NCBI RefSeq assembly: GCF_041956535.1
Contig: NW_027192198.1
Coordinates: forward strand, 318,714 to 382,713
DNA: 64,000 nt
From: Calcarisporiella thermophila CBS 279.70
Taxonomy: Eukaryota; Calcarisporiellomycota
Direction: 5' to 3'
Position 1 is the first letter of the stretch, and each line of letters opens with the position of its first letter. Shown piece by piece: positions 25,891-38,841 of the stretch. The notes below the pieces were generated by a model, which was given only the letters and a program-made list of their open reading frames with translations, was not told where the DNA came from and made no database searches. Position numbers and translations under genes: made by a program.

Positions 25891-28800
25891 TTAACCCAGT
25901 AGTTGCCGCATCTCCGCAAACTTCACTAGCAGCGCAACCGTCTCTCTCGTCTCCCCGGCTTCCTCACTGAGCCCGCCCCCTTTCTCATCGGCCAGTGCAC
26001 TTAGACACCCCTGCACCCGATCGATGCCTCGTTTCAAATCACCAGCCACTTCGCTGCAAATCTCCTGCTTTGCCACGAGATCTGTGGCCGGAGATGCCAA
26101 TCGAATAGTCAGCTGAGTAATGATGAGCACCACCACCTCCCTAATAAGCTGAAGAGCATATCCCCGAACCTTGTCCCCCACTCTCTTCGACGGAGACTCT
26201 AGCACTTGCACCGCATGTGTCAAGCAGTCCAGGAGAGTTCCAATGGAGGTGCCCTCGGAAGGCACTGTCTTGGAGAAGGGATAGATGATAGCAGAGTCCA
26301 AGGGCCACTCAACATCCATTTTCGTCAGCACAGTTTCTGCTCCAGTGAGAAGGGTGAGGGTCGAAAGCATGGTACGGGTAATCTTGAGAAGGCGTTGAGA
26401 GGCCAGTTGAGCTAGCAACGGCACTTTATTGTTGCCCCCGTTCTTAGCAGAGGCACCGACCCCGTTGGATAAACTCGGGGGTGGAACGACCTGATCCCCT
26501 GCCGGAGTGTCCTTGGCATTCATCTCGCCGACATACTCCACCTCTTCCCCGGCCAACTCTCGTTCCTCGGGTTTTGTCGGAACAAGGACTCCGGCCAGTT
26601 CTCTCGGATGCCCAAAGAAATAGGTGTAGTGCATCAATAGGACTAAACACCGGTCAATGTAGGCTTGCAGGATATGACTGGCGCCCATCGCTTGGACTCG
26701 CTCCCGTTGGAATGACACGTAATGGAAGAGGGAAGATGCATACTCCACCTCCTCTAGTTGTCGAAGAGTAAGCACGTCGCCTGGAGCGTCGAAACATCGT
26801 CCAAACTGTGCTCCATACATTTTAATGAAGCTCACAACCACGCCCAGGAATTGTTCGCTCGTGCCGAGTCGGCGCACCAGGGTCGACACGATGGCAAGCA
26901 TTAGAATCCACAATCGATGGCGCAATTCGTGTTCATTTAGCCCGGCGGTGGTCATGCCACGGGGGAGGGTGCCATTGGTCTGGAGAGAGGGTGAGACCGC
27001 ACCTTCTTGCAGTAAAGGGGTGAGCGCGTTATTTGCAAACATTTCCATCACACCGTCGCTGGCTAAGCGCTCTGCTGCCGTCGGAATATCCGCCAGCGTC
27101 AACACCAGGTGAAGCAAGCTTTCCGCATATTTGAGAGCCTTGGGGGTGGCCTCATTCGTAAGTTCGGCAAAGAGCGCCAGGGTTGTGGGGACGATGTCAT
27201 ACTGATAGAGAACAGGAAGCCAACTGGACACATGGGGGTTACGCGCAGGCTGGACTGTTTCTTCAAGTAGAGAAATGACCACCGCTACGTCCAAAAGATG
27301 GCAAGCGGTCGCCTCGTCATTTGCAGAGAGTTCTCGTACCGGCTTGGAGAAGAGGATGCGAAGAATTGCACATAGTGCGGGTAGCAGAGCACGATAGCTC
27401 GAGCGAATGTTGCGGTCCGCCTCAACTTCAAGATCCGATTGTTTAAGCCCACGGAGACAAAGAAGTAGGCATTGAAGCAGAGGCCTATGGTATGGGACAT
27501 CTCCCCATATTCGCAACACCGAATCCTCCAACAGGAATCCTTTGTTTTCCAGTGCCCCCTGAAGTATCATCACAATCTCCGCGAACCGTGCTGCAAGCTC
27601 CTTCCGACTCTCCTGGGTGGCCACAGCCTCCGCACAGTATTTGGACCAACAGTCTAGCAGCGCGACCAGTAGGTTTCCTAGCTCCCACCGAATGGTTGCC
27701 ATCACTTCACCACGGCGCGTCTCATTCGCAAGCTCCATCGCGATACTCTTAATAAAGCGGAACAATAACTGCTCGGATCCAGTACTCATCCACAGGGCGG
27801 ACTCGAAGTTAAATGTAATGATCTCGATAAACATTTTATAAGAACGAAGAAGCACCAACTGCGCGTCAACGAGGGACCAATTATGGTTGGCAGCGCACAT
27901 CAATAACAGAAGGTTACGATTGTGATTATGTTCGCCGCTCTTAGTCTCCCCGGAGCCAGTCAGGAATGCAACTGGCACCCGGAGTTTTCGCCGTGCAAGC
28001 TCTAGATCGTAAGCGTAGCTATCTCCGTATTGGCGTTGGGCGTCATAGATATCGCTCCAGGTCAACATCTTCAGCTTCGGTAGCAGCGTAGCGGGCCAAA
28101 TCCGATTGAGTTCTTCTTTGAGGGACCGATGCAGGGATTCGTCGTAATCGGTGCGTGTGAAATGCTTGCGCCATTCCAGTAGCTTATTCGGAGCTGAGAG
28201 TTTCGTTAGTATGTCGCGAATTCGCGAGGGCAATGCTTCGAATCGAGATCTGGGCGTAGAAGCTTCATCGAGTGAACGGGTATTATGCACCTCCATTCCA
28301 ATAATCCGCAGTGCATGCGCCCGCGAAATGTAGTCGTTGCACAGATTCGAGACCGCTTCATCTGCGTCTGAAACCCACTCTACGACGTCTTCGGCGAAGA
28401 ACCTGGACGGGGTGGATGTGGTGATGGATTTTTCATGGAACAAAAATGCTGACAAAGCGTCCCAGAAACGTGTATTCCCCCGAAGCCGTGCAAGTAAATC
28501 TTGGTGATAGGCGGCATTCTGCCATAATACGTCGAAAAACTTTAGGGTACTTGCAAGTACGGCCGGACGTGAAGATAAGATTTTCTGCCAGTCAAGCAAG
28601 ACTTCTAGAGCCACCTGGACCACTGAATTTGCCTGTCCTCGATCCTGCTCCGCTGAAGATGGCTGGTTGCTCTCGTTGATACCCATGAGATCGCCAGTTA
28701 AAAATAGCACCGCCAGACCCGGCTGGTTTTGCACTGCTGTGGCGACAAAGTTCCATAGGGTTACATAGTCACGCTCAACCAAGTCTGAACGGCGAAGCAA

Positions 28801-31800
28801 ATGTAAGAATTTTGCGACGAGGTCCCTTGCTTGCTCTGTAGTGCCAAAGTATCCGACGAACGAGGGTGGATGGGGTTTCCAGTCCGACGCAAGGGAACAA
28901 AGTAGTGTCAAAACCGATACTGCAAGTACTGCGAGACCCTCACGACCCCAAGCTTCATCGAGGATGAAGGATGCGAGTACAAATACAATCTCTACGTTTT
29001 CTTTTCCGATCGTGCGCTCAAGTAGGATCTGCTCGAGTTGGGAAATACGACCCGCTCCAAGCACTTTGCGCATGGTCAATAGCATCTGAAGAAACCGTAG
29101 GGCATCGGTTATCACAGTTTCAACAACATCAGCTTCATGCGCACGACCACTAAGATATAGCTGGTCACGAATCTTAGGGCTCTTCACAACTGCATCCAAA
29201 AGGGGGCCAACATGATACAGACTTCCATCGTACAAGAAATTACGAATTACATGCACTTGTAATGAGCTCAGACTATCGTATTCGGTGGGCTCGTCCAAAC
29301 TCTTTGGAAGCCACGTGGTGTCGCGCAAAATGTTGGTAAAGATTTGGAGCATTTTGTGCCCGATCGAGAAGCGATCCGAGAGACGAACATATCGCCACCC
29401 GTTGTAAGCTGGAAACAATTCGTTCTGGATGTAGAGCAAACATGACGCGAGCACATTGATTTTAATGCGTGTAATATCGTCCATTTGGTCGGGATTGTTT
29501 GCGCGCGCGTCATCAAGCAGAGCAGCAACCAGATCCAGGAATGCAATGGTCACAGGATAATTGCCATAGTCGCGTTCGATCGATGTGATCAACTTTTGAA
29601 TCGATCCTTGACGTGAATCTATGCGCTTGAGACCGCCAATGACAGAGGTTTGCTGCAAATAACTCCAAATCAAGTTGGGAGAGCGTGGAACTGAGTATGT
29701 CAGGCATCGGACGCAACCTGCGACCAGTTTTTGTGGGAGCGGCGAAGTGGTTGCACATCGCGTGAGCAAAGGGAATATCCGTAGTATAAACTCAGAGTGC
29801 ATCTCATCGGTGACTATATTTAGTTCAGATCCATGTGACAACGAGCCGCTAAGTACCTCGACGATATCGGTGACCATCTCGATGGAGACCTTGCTGTCAT
29901 CGGTGGAATCGCTGGGGAGAGGTGACGTTTCGAGGAACGCATCAATCATGTTAAGGAAAAGCTGGATGCCGGAGTAGGCAAAATCCCAATGCACAATAAG
30001 TGGCTCATCTGGCATGGATACTATCTGTCCGATGGTGCCTGCCGGGATGATCAAGTTTTTAGTGCCCAGGGGCTTTAGTGTTAAGGGGGACCGTACACGC
30101 ACCAAGGACCCATCTCTTTCTATATCATCGGAGGGCGAGAGGAAATATGTGTAAGTTGGTATTTGCATGAGGTATTTCAGCGTGGCGTCAGCCGATACTT
30201 TGCTCTTGACCAGTGATCCAAGCAAGCGCATGAAAGGATGGAACTGCACAGGAAATCGAGCACGTGCAAGTTCAATAATGGGGAAGAGATTGGGCGCAGA
30301 TGCGGATGAGAAAGCTAGCTCCCAGATTCTATCAGCAATGGCAGGCACCATCTCGATCAAATCTGAGACACATTCCACGAGCGCGTCATAATTTGGTAGA
30401 TAAGAGACGCGAACCGTCGTAAATAGAACACGGAAAAGACCCTCTAAAACACCACGATAGCCCATAACCATTAGCTCTCCACTGACAAGAAAAGGGCTTT
30501 GGAGTAGAGCGAGCGTATAATTGAAGACGTCAAGCTTAAACGCACGTGCTGCCATTGCACGGAATGGCTCAATACCGCTGCTCTCTGCTGACGGGGTTTC
30601 TTTCCATCGCCTCCCTTTGAGCATCTGCTCGACCTCGCTATATGTAGTTGGGTATCCATTATCCTTCAATTCTTCCGCCAGATTCCATAGGAATATCGAC
30701 CAAGCAAGCATTGGGAGACTATGTTCCTGGGTGGTGCCCAGCCGCATCATGATTGTATTGACTTGCATGATGTGGTCCGGGGAGTATACTAATCTTTCAG
30801 CGGAGGGAGCTTCCGAGAAATTTAAGCTATGTACACCTTCAACATTGATTACCTCGACGGTGAGTACAATACACAATGTGATAATCTGTGCAGAAGTTGA
30901 GTGACATTCACTGTCGAAAGAGGTGATGTGCAGTTGTTTCTGTCCAAAATTAACCTCTTCAAACAGCTCAATCAGAGATTTAACAGTCGTTGCGCTCGGA
31001 TGTTCATGCACATAATAGAGGATGAAAAGAATATCAAGCAACGCTCTCTGCTCTTGTAATGAGTGCTTGATCCATAACGGTGAAAAGAGATTGCCTTCAA
31101 AATTTGTTGGGATTTTCTCCAAAATTTTGCGGCGGAATTGCGCAACAATTCTGTCGCCAAAATCTGTGCGTTCTCGTAGGCGATCGACAATATCTCGTGC
31201 AACCGAGTAATACGGAGAATCCTCTTCATCGCTGATACAAAGAAGCAGCCATACGGTTGAGAGTAGGTATTTTCGCTCCAAGAAATAGAAGGAAACAAAA
31301 TATTGCATGAATTGCTGATCGTAGTCAATCCGTGAAGATGGGGGATTGTTGCGTAGATACGACAGCAAAAGCCGACTTGTCTCTAGTTCGTCCAGTTGCA
31401 AGAACTTGCTGACTTGAAGAATAAATCGCCGCTCGTCCTGAGTAAGCGTGACACTCTTGCCTTCAAGTGTAATTTTGCCTGCTTGGACCTGAGCTCTTGC
31501 TTCCTTGCTAGGTTCCCCATAAGCATCGAGTTGTTTTTGGAGCTTATTGAATACTTTGTTGAGAGCATCGCCCACTGTCTCTTGCGGGTGGCGAGCCCTG
31601 CCTGAGTACAGAAATGCGAATAACGAGTCGAAAGAACTACACACAATTCAATGGTTAAGGAATAAGTTGTACAAAAAAAAAAGAATTTAAGAGGCAGAGA
31701 GATCGTTACTTTGCAAGATTTTCTACTACACTCATCTGAATCCCAAAGGCAGCCAAGAGACCGCTATTTAGGTCAGTGCTCGACCGACTAGTGTCGCTTA

Positions 31801-31813
31801 CATTAATTGCCAT
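25891..31813 (-). CDS. NUP188: Nucleoporin Nup188
   Basis: Two exons, 31813-31710 and 31636-25891, give 1949 aa. The short first exon encodes MAINVSD and joins in frame at LAN-SFDSLFAFL. The protein is an alpha-helical solenoid throughout. The N-terminal part (LTQDERRFILQVSKFLQLDELE) matches the Nup188 N-terminal domain. Near residue 550-600 an SH3-like insertion can be read (NLIIPAGTIGQIVSMP), a feature that separates Nup188 from Nup192/Nup205. Length is within the family range (about 1650-2000 aa). Nup188 is a scaffold component of the nuclear pore inner ring and binds Nic96/Nup93. Apart from the first intron the gene is intronless over 5.7 kb, unlike its neighbours. Nup192 is the alternative but the SH3-like segment argues against it. 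Confidence 0.85.
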
Positions 31814-32395
31814 TAATATGGAATTTAATGAGAAGATCTAACGTGAAAATATAAGTAAGAAGCAATATCATTTGAGCAACGCTACAATGTTAGTCACCTT
31901 TTTACAACTAGAGCTTTAAAGCGATCGTATACACCCCCTCAACAATTAGAAATTGTGCCTAGAACCCGAGCGAATAAAACTAGGATCAACTGAATAACGT
32001 TGAGTTGATAACAGTGGTATAGGAAATGAATTGTTTTGCTTACTTGAACACTAGAATAATGGTGATATGTTAAGCAGATAATATTAAAATTCACTTCGCT
32101 CGAATTGGTTTGCGCACTCCATAAATTAAAAGACACTCTTAACAATACAGACGCGTAAAAATGACTATTGAATATGCCTACTAAGAAAATTTGCAAATAA
32201 AAAGTAGTCATTTTCTTTTCTCGCAAGCCACTCGAGTAAACAAAACATGTCCCCGCAAGCGCGAAAAAAAAATGTCTTCCTCTCTCTTTTTGCCATTCCT
32301 CCCAACAGTAAAAAAAACCCAGGAGCGCAAATATAAAGCACGTGTGCTTTTTCTGCGATTAACCACTTAAATTTGGAATCTATCAAGTTGGAAAT
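31814..32395. promoter_or_regulatory. Divergent promoter region, NUP188 / Nrp1-like
   Basis: 582 bp between two outward-facing starts, AT-rich. No ORF of note. It should carry both promoters. Confidence 0.5.
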
Positions 32396-34478
32396 ATGAC
32401 TCTGGACGAACAGAAATCCCCTGTCGCAACAATGGTTGAACGCGTCTCTTGGGAATATTTTGTCTTGCTGGATTTCAAGACAAAACGCTCGGAGGAGAGC
32501 ATTTCAGGTCCAAAGGTAGGCCTTTCTCCTCTTAGCTAACTCTGGTTGAAAACAGCCACCGGTAGCAATCGGACATTGGAATTGGTTCGCAGAGCTCATT
32601 TGGAAATATTCTGTTTTTAGGCCCAAGTTATTACCGAATTATCGTGGTTGATAATGAATCTTACGAACCCCGAAAACGAATTCACGGAAAAGTATCGTGC
32701 CTCTGTCAACACACAAGAGTCAGATAACACTTCTCCCGCACACACATTAGCCGATGCTCTTTCCCTGTTGAGTAATCACTTGGCTGCACTTGACGGCACA
32801 AAGTACTGCTTTGTTACCTATGCAGGATGGTTTCTACGCACATTTTTGCCTGCCGAAGCAAAGCGCTGTGGAATTAAACTTCCTGCCAACCTCGCTCAGC
32901 CTCGTATCTTTGATGTCTTCCAAGAATCCCAAAAATGGCTGGAGGTTCGAGGAGGATCTTCTCCGCCCTATTGCAATGGCATTGCATCACTGTACGAACT
33001 TGCGAATACTCTAGAGGTAGAAAGCGACGCAGCAGATGAATGTCTAACAATGGCGCGTATTGTGCGTGCCCTTCTTGTGAAGCCCGAGCGACCGCTATTC
33101 AACATGCCTGAAGAGCCCGCAGCCGAACAAGAGCGTTTTTTGCGCGAGGAAAGCGTAGTGGTGCGAATTGCCAATTTACCACATGATGTATCGCACACAG
33201 AACTTGATTCTTGGTTTCGTGCGGACACTAATCTACGACCGACGACCTTCTGGATGGTTCGAACGGCTGACAATCAACGACCGAGTGGACATGGACTCGC
33301 GGTGTTTGCGACCCATACAGACGCTCTCTCCAGTTTGTCCCTCGACGGGAGTTACCTAAACGACCGAGTAATCGAGATTAGGCCGGGAAGTCAGCGAATG
33401 GTTGATGATGCTGGGTCTACTTTGGCTCCTTTTCCGGTAAATGTTGCTTATTTTTTAGGTGAATTGCAATATTGGCAACGTGGTGGCTAATATACTATTC
33501 TCTATATTTAAGATGGGCCCACGTAATCGCCATCGACCCGGCGACTGGACTTGCGACTGTTGCCAATTCCATAATTTTGCCGCCCGCCGTACTTGCCTTC
33601 GCTGCAACTCTTCACTGCGTAATTCCACTACCCCTCCAAACTTTGCTCCAGGAGATTGGATTTGCCCTAACCCTGGCTGTCATTTCCACAACTACGCCTC
33701 TCGCTCACAATGTCTACGGTGTAGCACTCTACGACCAGGCATCCCTCCAGGGACCGCTCTGATGTTCCCTGGCAATCCGTCTGGTGGCGGAGCGGCCTCA
33801 GGATTCCGTCCAGGTGACTGGATTTGTCCAAATCCGGGGTGCCAATTCCAGAACTTTGCCTCTCGATTGCAGTGTCTTAGGTGCTGTGCTCCCGCTCAAG
33901 CCTTCCCTCCTGACATTTACGGAGGGTATTCTTCGGCTCCTCTTCCACCACATATGCTAACATTTAGGCCTGGTGACTGGCTCTGTCCAAAATGTCATTT
34001 GCATAATTTTGCATCCAGAATGCAATGCTTACGATGCACAACCCACCGCCCTCCTATGGGTCCACCTCCACCACCACAGCCAGTTAATGGTTTTGCTCCT
34101 CCTGATCAATCGTCTCCTCCTCCGCCGCCTCCTATGCAGAACGGTGCTCACCCTGCCCCTCCTCCCCCTCCTCCTCCACCTCCGCCTATGTATTATCCAG
34201 CTATGCCTATGCCGCCCCAATCCTTGATGATTGTACCGAATGCAGGGGCGAATGGTAATGGGAGCGGATTGATGAAGCGTGGAGACTGGCTGTGCCAGAA
34301 CAAAGAATGTGGTTATCATAATTTTGCAAAACGGAACCAGTGTGCAAAGTGTGGAGGACCGGCTGTTGCAGGAGCGCGGACTAATCATTCTCACCCCCCT
34401 CCTCCTCCAACCTGGAACGTTCCACCCCAGTTCGTGAATGGTAACGGTCCCCACCAGTTGTTGGTGCCAGGTTACTAA
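32396..34478 (+). CDS. Nrp1-like RNA-binding protein: degenerate exonuclease fold + RRM + five RanBP2 fingers
   Basis: Three exons (32396-32515, 32621-33436, 33513-34478) give 633 aa. Residues 18-200 align by eye with DEDDh exonucleases of the ERI1 type (YFVLLDFKT at the ExoI position, YCFVTYAGWFL at ExoII), but the DxE, the second Asp and the His are replaced, so it is probably inactive. An RRM spans about 215-290 (VVVRIANLPHD, HGLAVFATH). Five RanBP2-type zinc fingers follow, each of form GDW-C-x(2-4)-C-...-N-F/Y-A-x-R-x-x-C-x-x-C, separated by Pro-rich linkers. Such fingers bind single-stranded RNA. This layout matches yeast Nrp1 (asparagine-rich protein, RRM plus RanBP2 fingers), here with more fingers. 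Likely acts in mRNA regulation; localisation not evident. Confidence 0.78.
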
Positions 34479-35007
34479 AATAATTCTTTTACTATCCCCT
34501 TTTTTTCCTTTTGCATTGTTTCCTTTTATCTCTCCCCTTTGCAATTTGCCATTTACTTTAAAAAAATTAGTTAGGTTTTAATTTTTTTTCCCCATTTTTT
34601 CTTTCGCTCCGATATTAGAGGTGAAATGGTTGTATTTTCTTTTTTAATTTTATCCCTGTGAATTACCCCATACTCCTCTAATATCAGCACTATATTCTTT
34701 ATATTACGCCTCCGCCTTCGTTTCCTTTTTTTTTAAAAATTTCAAAATTTTCCTCCCATTTCTTTCTCCTGCTTCTGTGCTCATAAAAAGATTTGAAAAA
34801 GCGCCTGTAAAAGTTTTCTCTTTATGCCTTCTTTGCTGGTTTTCTTTTTCCTTTTTTCTTTGTATGTTTATTACTTTCTGCAGGCACTTTCGCTTATCAC
34901 ATATCTGTTTAATAAAATTTTGTATGTTTTATGTTCAGATGAACCATGGATCTCTATATTATTTTTTATTTGGTTTGTTTTACTTGCATTCTCATTATAT
35001 TTTCGTT
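34479..35007. other. Gap: convergent 3' regions
   Basis: 529 bp, T-rich on the + strand, between the Nrp1-like and NDUFAF6-like stop codons. Small ORFs there lack homology and are low-complexity. Confidence 0.5.
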
Positions 35008-36215
35008 CTAGATGGTGCCCGTTCGATATGCATTCCACAACTCTAGGGGAAGCTTCCAATCCTTAGACGCTAAGCTAGGATCATATACGTTGAAATCACT
35101 TTTTTCTAGGCGTAACAGGTAATTTCTCGAAGGAATGGCGTGTAAAAAGGCAGGTAAGGCTCTGGAGGTTGTCTTTGAGAAAAGGGAGCGCGAGTGCTGA
35201 AGATGGGAATGGGCAGCGGAAGCTACTTCGAATACAGCATCTTGGAGTTCATGAGAGTTGCCATTACGAAAAACATCCTCTTGTGAGACATTGTGCTAGA
35301 TATAACAATAGCATCCCTTATTCATACTCGAGTTTAGCTCCATATATAATATATAAAAGTAATACCTTGGCAGAAGTTTCAACTGGTAAAACAAGCCTTC
35401 GCTGGCTTGCATGAAAGGGTAAAGATCGCAACATGGTTGCAATCCCGACGGCCTTTCCAAGATGGCTTGCAATGTGATCTGCATCTATGTCGTGAACCCC
35501 CAACATCTCCAGTGAGAGATATATTAAACAGGAAGCAGTATGCTCAGCGTAAGTTTCCATATCCGCAGTCGTTATATACTGAGGGTCTTCAAGATTCTCT
35601 TCCTACAAAAAATGTACAAATTCAAGCTATTGTCTCAAAACAGAGGGGAATACGTTCAAGCTAATCATACTCTGGCAGTAACAAGTCGCTTGAACCAACT
35701 CGAAGACAATTTCAAGTCCTGTAAAGAGTGCGCCAAAGATAATGCAACTGGATGATGTGGAGGATTATTCTGAGATGGATAAATAACTTAGTGATATGTA
35801 TATATCATTCTCTAGAGACACGATTTATACCGCGTAAATTTGATCAATAGCATCTCGCCAAAACTGCATTCTCATTTTCCCAGATAGCGGATTGGATACT
35901 TGTTCTCTTACACTTGCCAATTCAATGTTAAAGGCTCTAAGAGCCAACTGAGCCGATCTTAGCGAACCCGGGTAAAATAAGGATACAAGATAGTTCTCAT
36001 AATCGTGCTTTCTAATTACATAACACACATTCATTGTAAAAGTGAATTGTTTATCCAGAGGAGACCATATACCTAACCAGATCTTTACAATATGTTTGTG
36101 CAGCGCGCAATTTTGCAGCATCATTTAAAGTCGTTGAAAAAGAGCGGGGATGAAACGAGAAATGTAGCCGATGCCATTGTGACAATGCTCGTGATTGAGC
36201 CCAAGAATTGAGCAT
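35008..36215 (-). CDS. NDUFAF6: NDUFAF6-like complex I assembly factor (phytoene/squalene synthase fold)
   Basis: Five exons (36215-36073, 36011-35831, 35769-35671, 35602-35366, 35295-35008) give 315 aa. The N-terminus (MLNSWAQSRALSQWHRLHFS...) is basic, hydroxylated and free of acidic residues, a good mitochondrial presequence. The body follows NDUFAF6: DYENYLVSLFYPGSLRSAQLALRAFN, MRMQFWRDAIDQIYA, NPPHHPVALSL, YAEHTASCLIYLSLEMLG, DADHIASHLGKAVGI, VSQEDVF, and a C-terminal HLQHSRSLF helix. NDUFAF6 belongs to the all-alpha isoprenoid synthase superfamily but lacks the synthase Asp-rich motifs; in animals it is needed for early assembly of the ND1 module of respiratory complex I in the matrix. 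The same fold with catalytic motifs would be a squalene or phytoene synthase, and those motifs are absent here. Confidence 0.92.
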
Positions 36216-37029
36216 ACTTAGGACGGCAATAGGACGGTTGTTTTACTTTCCGAGGACATTTCACTCAATTGTGACTTCCAAATTGATGAATATGAAATAG
36301 TTTGGATGTAAGATAAAAAATGATCAGAAAATCATATAACATGCAAGTGACGTAAAATGTAACTAAGAATAGTTCACACAAAGCTTAACATATAGGTGAT
36401 TATATTGCAACTGAAATACCTCAATTATACTGAAGAACGATGAACTTTTTAGACCAAATTCAGATTTAATGATAATCAGTGAAAGTATAATAGCATAATA
36501 ATTATCTTAAAGCTCAGATATGTAGGCTATATTTTTTCGTTGTGGTCATTTGCCGTCGAGGTTGTTTATACGGTAGGACAATTAAGCTCGGTGCATGTGA
36601 AGTTTTCTTTAAATCGGGCATGAATATATGAGACGGAAGATATGTCTGTATAGTAATTTGAACAGATCTACGCTCATTTATATCGCTTAGGCTATCGTTT
36701 AGGATTGTCGGTTTACATATGGAAGTCAAAAGAATTTCCAGTTCAACACCACAAACTATTATCTCAATTTTCGCTGTTGCAGAAATATGTCATATTCAAA
36801 TGTGACCGTGAATGAAAAGGCGCTGGATAAATTGGGAACATTGGTTACGCCCAGTAAGCCCTATGAGATTCCATCCAAGGACTGCTATTTTTTGGAAGCT
36901 TAGCGCCTCATACGGGTCGAAATCGAACATAAATAGGTATCCATCACGCAAATTTTGCCAAAACCTTTTCTCTTTATAATCTATACGTATTAGCAAAGCG
37001 AAAAGAGAAATAATATACTGTTCTACAAT
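36216..37029. promoter_or_regulatory. Divergent intergenic region with unassigned short ORFs
   Basis: 814 bp of AT-rich DNA between NDUFAF6-like (-) and the caleosin (+). Short - strand frames at 36514-36729 and 36796-36996, and a + frame at 36792-36903, look protein-like in places but have no homology I recognise and no convincing joint gene model. Confidence 0.45.
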
Positions 37030-38566
37030 ATGTCCAAAACTACTTACAGCAAGCAGGAGATTACTTCAACAGATAATAGTCAAATATCGCCCGCCAAATC
37101 CTTTGCAGAAGCTATAAAGCAAGATCCAACAGAGCGCTCACAACACGGATGGGAAAATGCAACAGGCAATAACGCATACGGTGGAGATACCATGAGTGCA
37201 ACTGGCACAAATGAAATGGACCACAGAAATAGGCCAGTAAGGGTATCAAAAGAAAGCGACCCAACTCCAGCGGAAGCGGTCAAGAAAGGATTGAATTCCA
37301 CGGAGGAGGTCCCTGATGATTTGAGTGAAATGCCAAGCGTTAAAGAAATGGTTGAAGAAAGCCCATCAATAAAGACAGGGGTAGAAAGTCGCCCAGGCAA
37401 TGAGTCTTATGCAGATGTCGCGTCTGCTCAACCAATTCCAAAGGGTCTGAAGCGTTCTGATTTCCCAAAACCGACAGAATCTTATGGTAATGGAAAGGAA
37501 AAGAGTGGTTTGAGCAAAGGCAGAAATATCGAAAGTAAGATAAACGATAATCTTCTATATTTTGTAACATATTCCCCCATAATTCATATCTGATTCCTTA
37601 GGAAAAAAAGTCGATGATAAATCCTTCGCAGGTGTCGCATCTTCCAATCTTGATAAGGCACCACTGGCTCCACAGCCAAAACCGATCGAAAAACCAGAAG
37701 CCAATGTGTCTAGTAATGATATGTATTCCGAAAGTAAAGTGATGACACAAGAAGGGAGGGCAAACGCCGTTGATAGCGAAGAGAATAGGATTCCTGCCGC
37801 GATGCAAAGGTCGCGTGTTCCTGAAAGTGAACCTGAGCCCACTTCGAAGGCACCATCTCTGCAAGCAAAGAGTGCTTCCGAGAGCAAACAAAACAAAAAA
37901 CAGGAAGAGACTTCTCTGGTCAAGCATTTACGCTTCTTCGACCGACGTAACACTGGGGCGATTACAATCTTTGACACTTTCCTACAGCTGCACTCTATTG
38001 GGTTGGGCATATTAGCTGCGATCCCCACCACATTCCTCATCCACTTCAAGTACTCGCCCGCTACCTCCCCTTACAAGTTCCCATTTTTATACCATAACCC
38101 TCTGCACCTCATTACGCTCCCCATCTATATTTCTTATATTGACAAAGCTAGAATTGCACATCAATCTGGTGCATACGATGAATCCGGAAAAAAGGACCCA
38201 TCACGAGCCCATTCTTTGGTGCGCCGCTACGGCAGAAAAGTTACTGTGCGCCCGAGGAGAAGATGGATCTTTTGGAAGGAAAAGTTTACGCCCTTTACCG
38301 TCACCGGCTTCGGTTATTTCGATGGATGGCGCCTCACCAATGCCCAGCACAAATGGTATGATGTAACCGGGTGGTTCATGTCAAAATTGATGTGGACTGT
38401 GACATATCTCTTATTACGCGACCCAGCAAGTGGCTTGGTGACTTCCGAGGCATGGGAGAAATGTTTAGATGGATCTATCTTTTACAGAATCCAGGATGGT
38501 ATTGCAGAAAAGAAAAAGGCTGGAAAGAGAAGGATGCTATTAGAACCGGAGCGTATCCAAGTATAA
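37030..38566 (+). CDS. Caleosin-family protein with long disordered N-terminal extension
   Basis: Two exons (37030-37534, 37602-38566) give 489 aa. The last ~215 residues are a caleosin core: HLRFFDRRNTGAITIFDTF at the position of the EF-hand, a hydrophobic segment (GLGILAAIPTTFLIHF), then PIYISYIDKARIAHQSGAYDESG, and a Trp-rich C-terminal part ending WEKCLDGSIFYRIQDG. Caleosins are lipid-droplet or ER proteins, and several are heme-dependent peroxygenases that oxidise fatty acid hydroperoxides. The calcium loop keeps Asp at position 1 and Asp at 12 but has Arg and Thr at 3 and 5, so calcium binding may be weak. Residues 1-275 are disordered and contain three short related motifs (KSFAEA, ESYADVASA, KSFAGVASS). 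The extension is the unusual part; typical caleosins are 200-300 aa. Confidence 0.85.
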
Positions 38567-38841
38567 CAAATGAATCTAATTTTGGATTTGTGTAATGAAA
38601 CTAATAATTACAAGTGTAAAAACACGGGGACATTATCTGCTGGTACTTTGAGTTTTTTCTAGTAATAGGTATCATAGAATATGAATAATATTAAATTTTA
38701 TATTTCAATAAAAAAAAAAGGAGTAATATTGAATGAGAAATATGAATTTAAATGGTTTGTTCAATATTCAACGAGAAAAACAAGGAAACGAAATCAAGTA
38801 CAATCATTCAATAAAAAATTCCAAAAAAAAGTGAGTCTATA

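Noticed and set aside
34029-34544. A 171-codon Arg-rich - strand frame opposite the zinc finger exon.
   Set aside because: Antisense of Pro-codon repeats; low complexity only.
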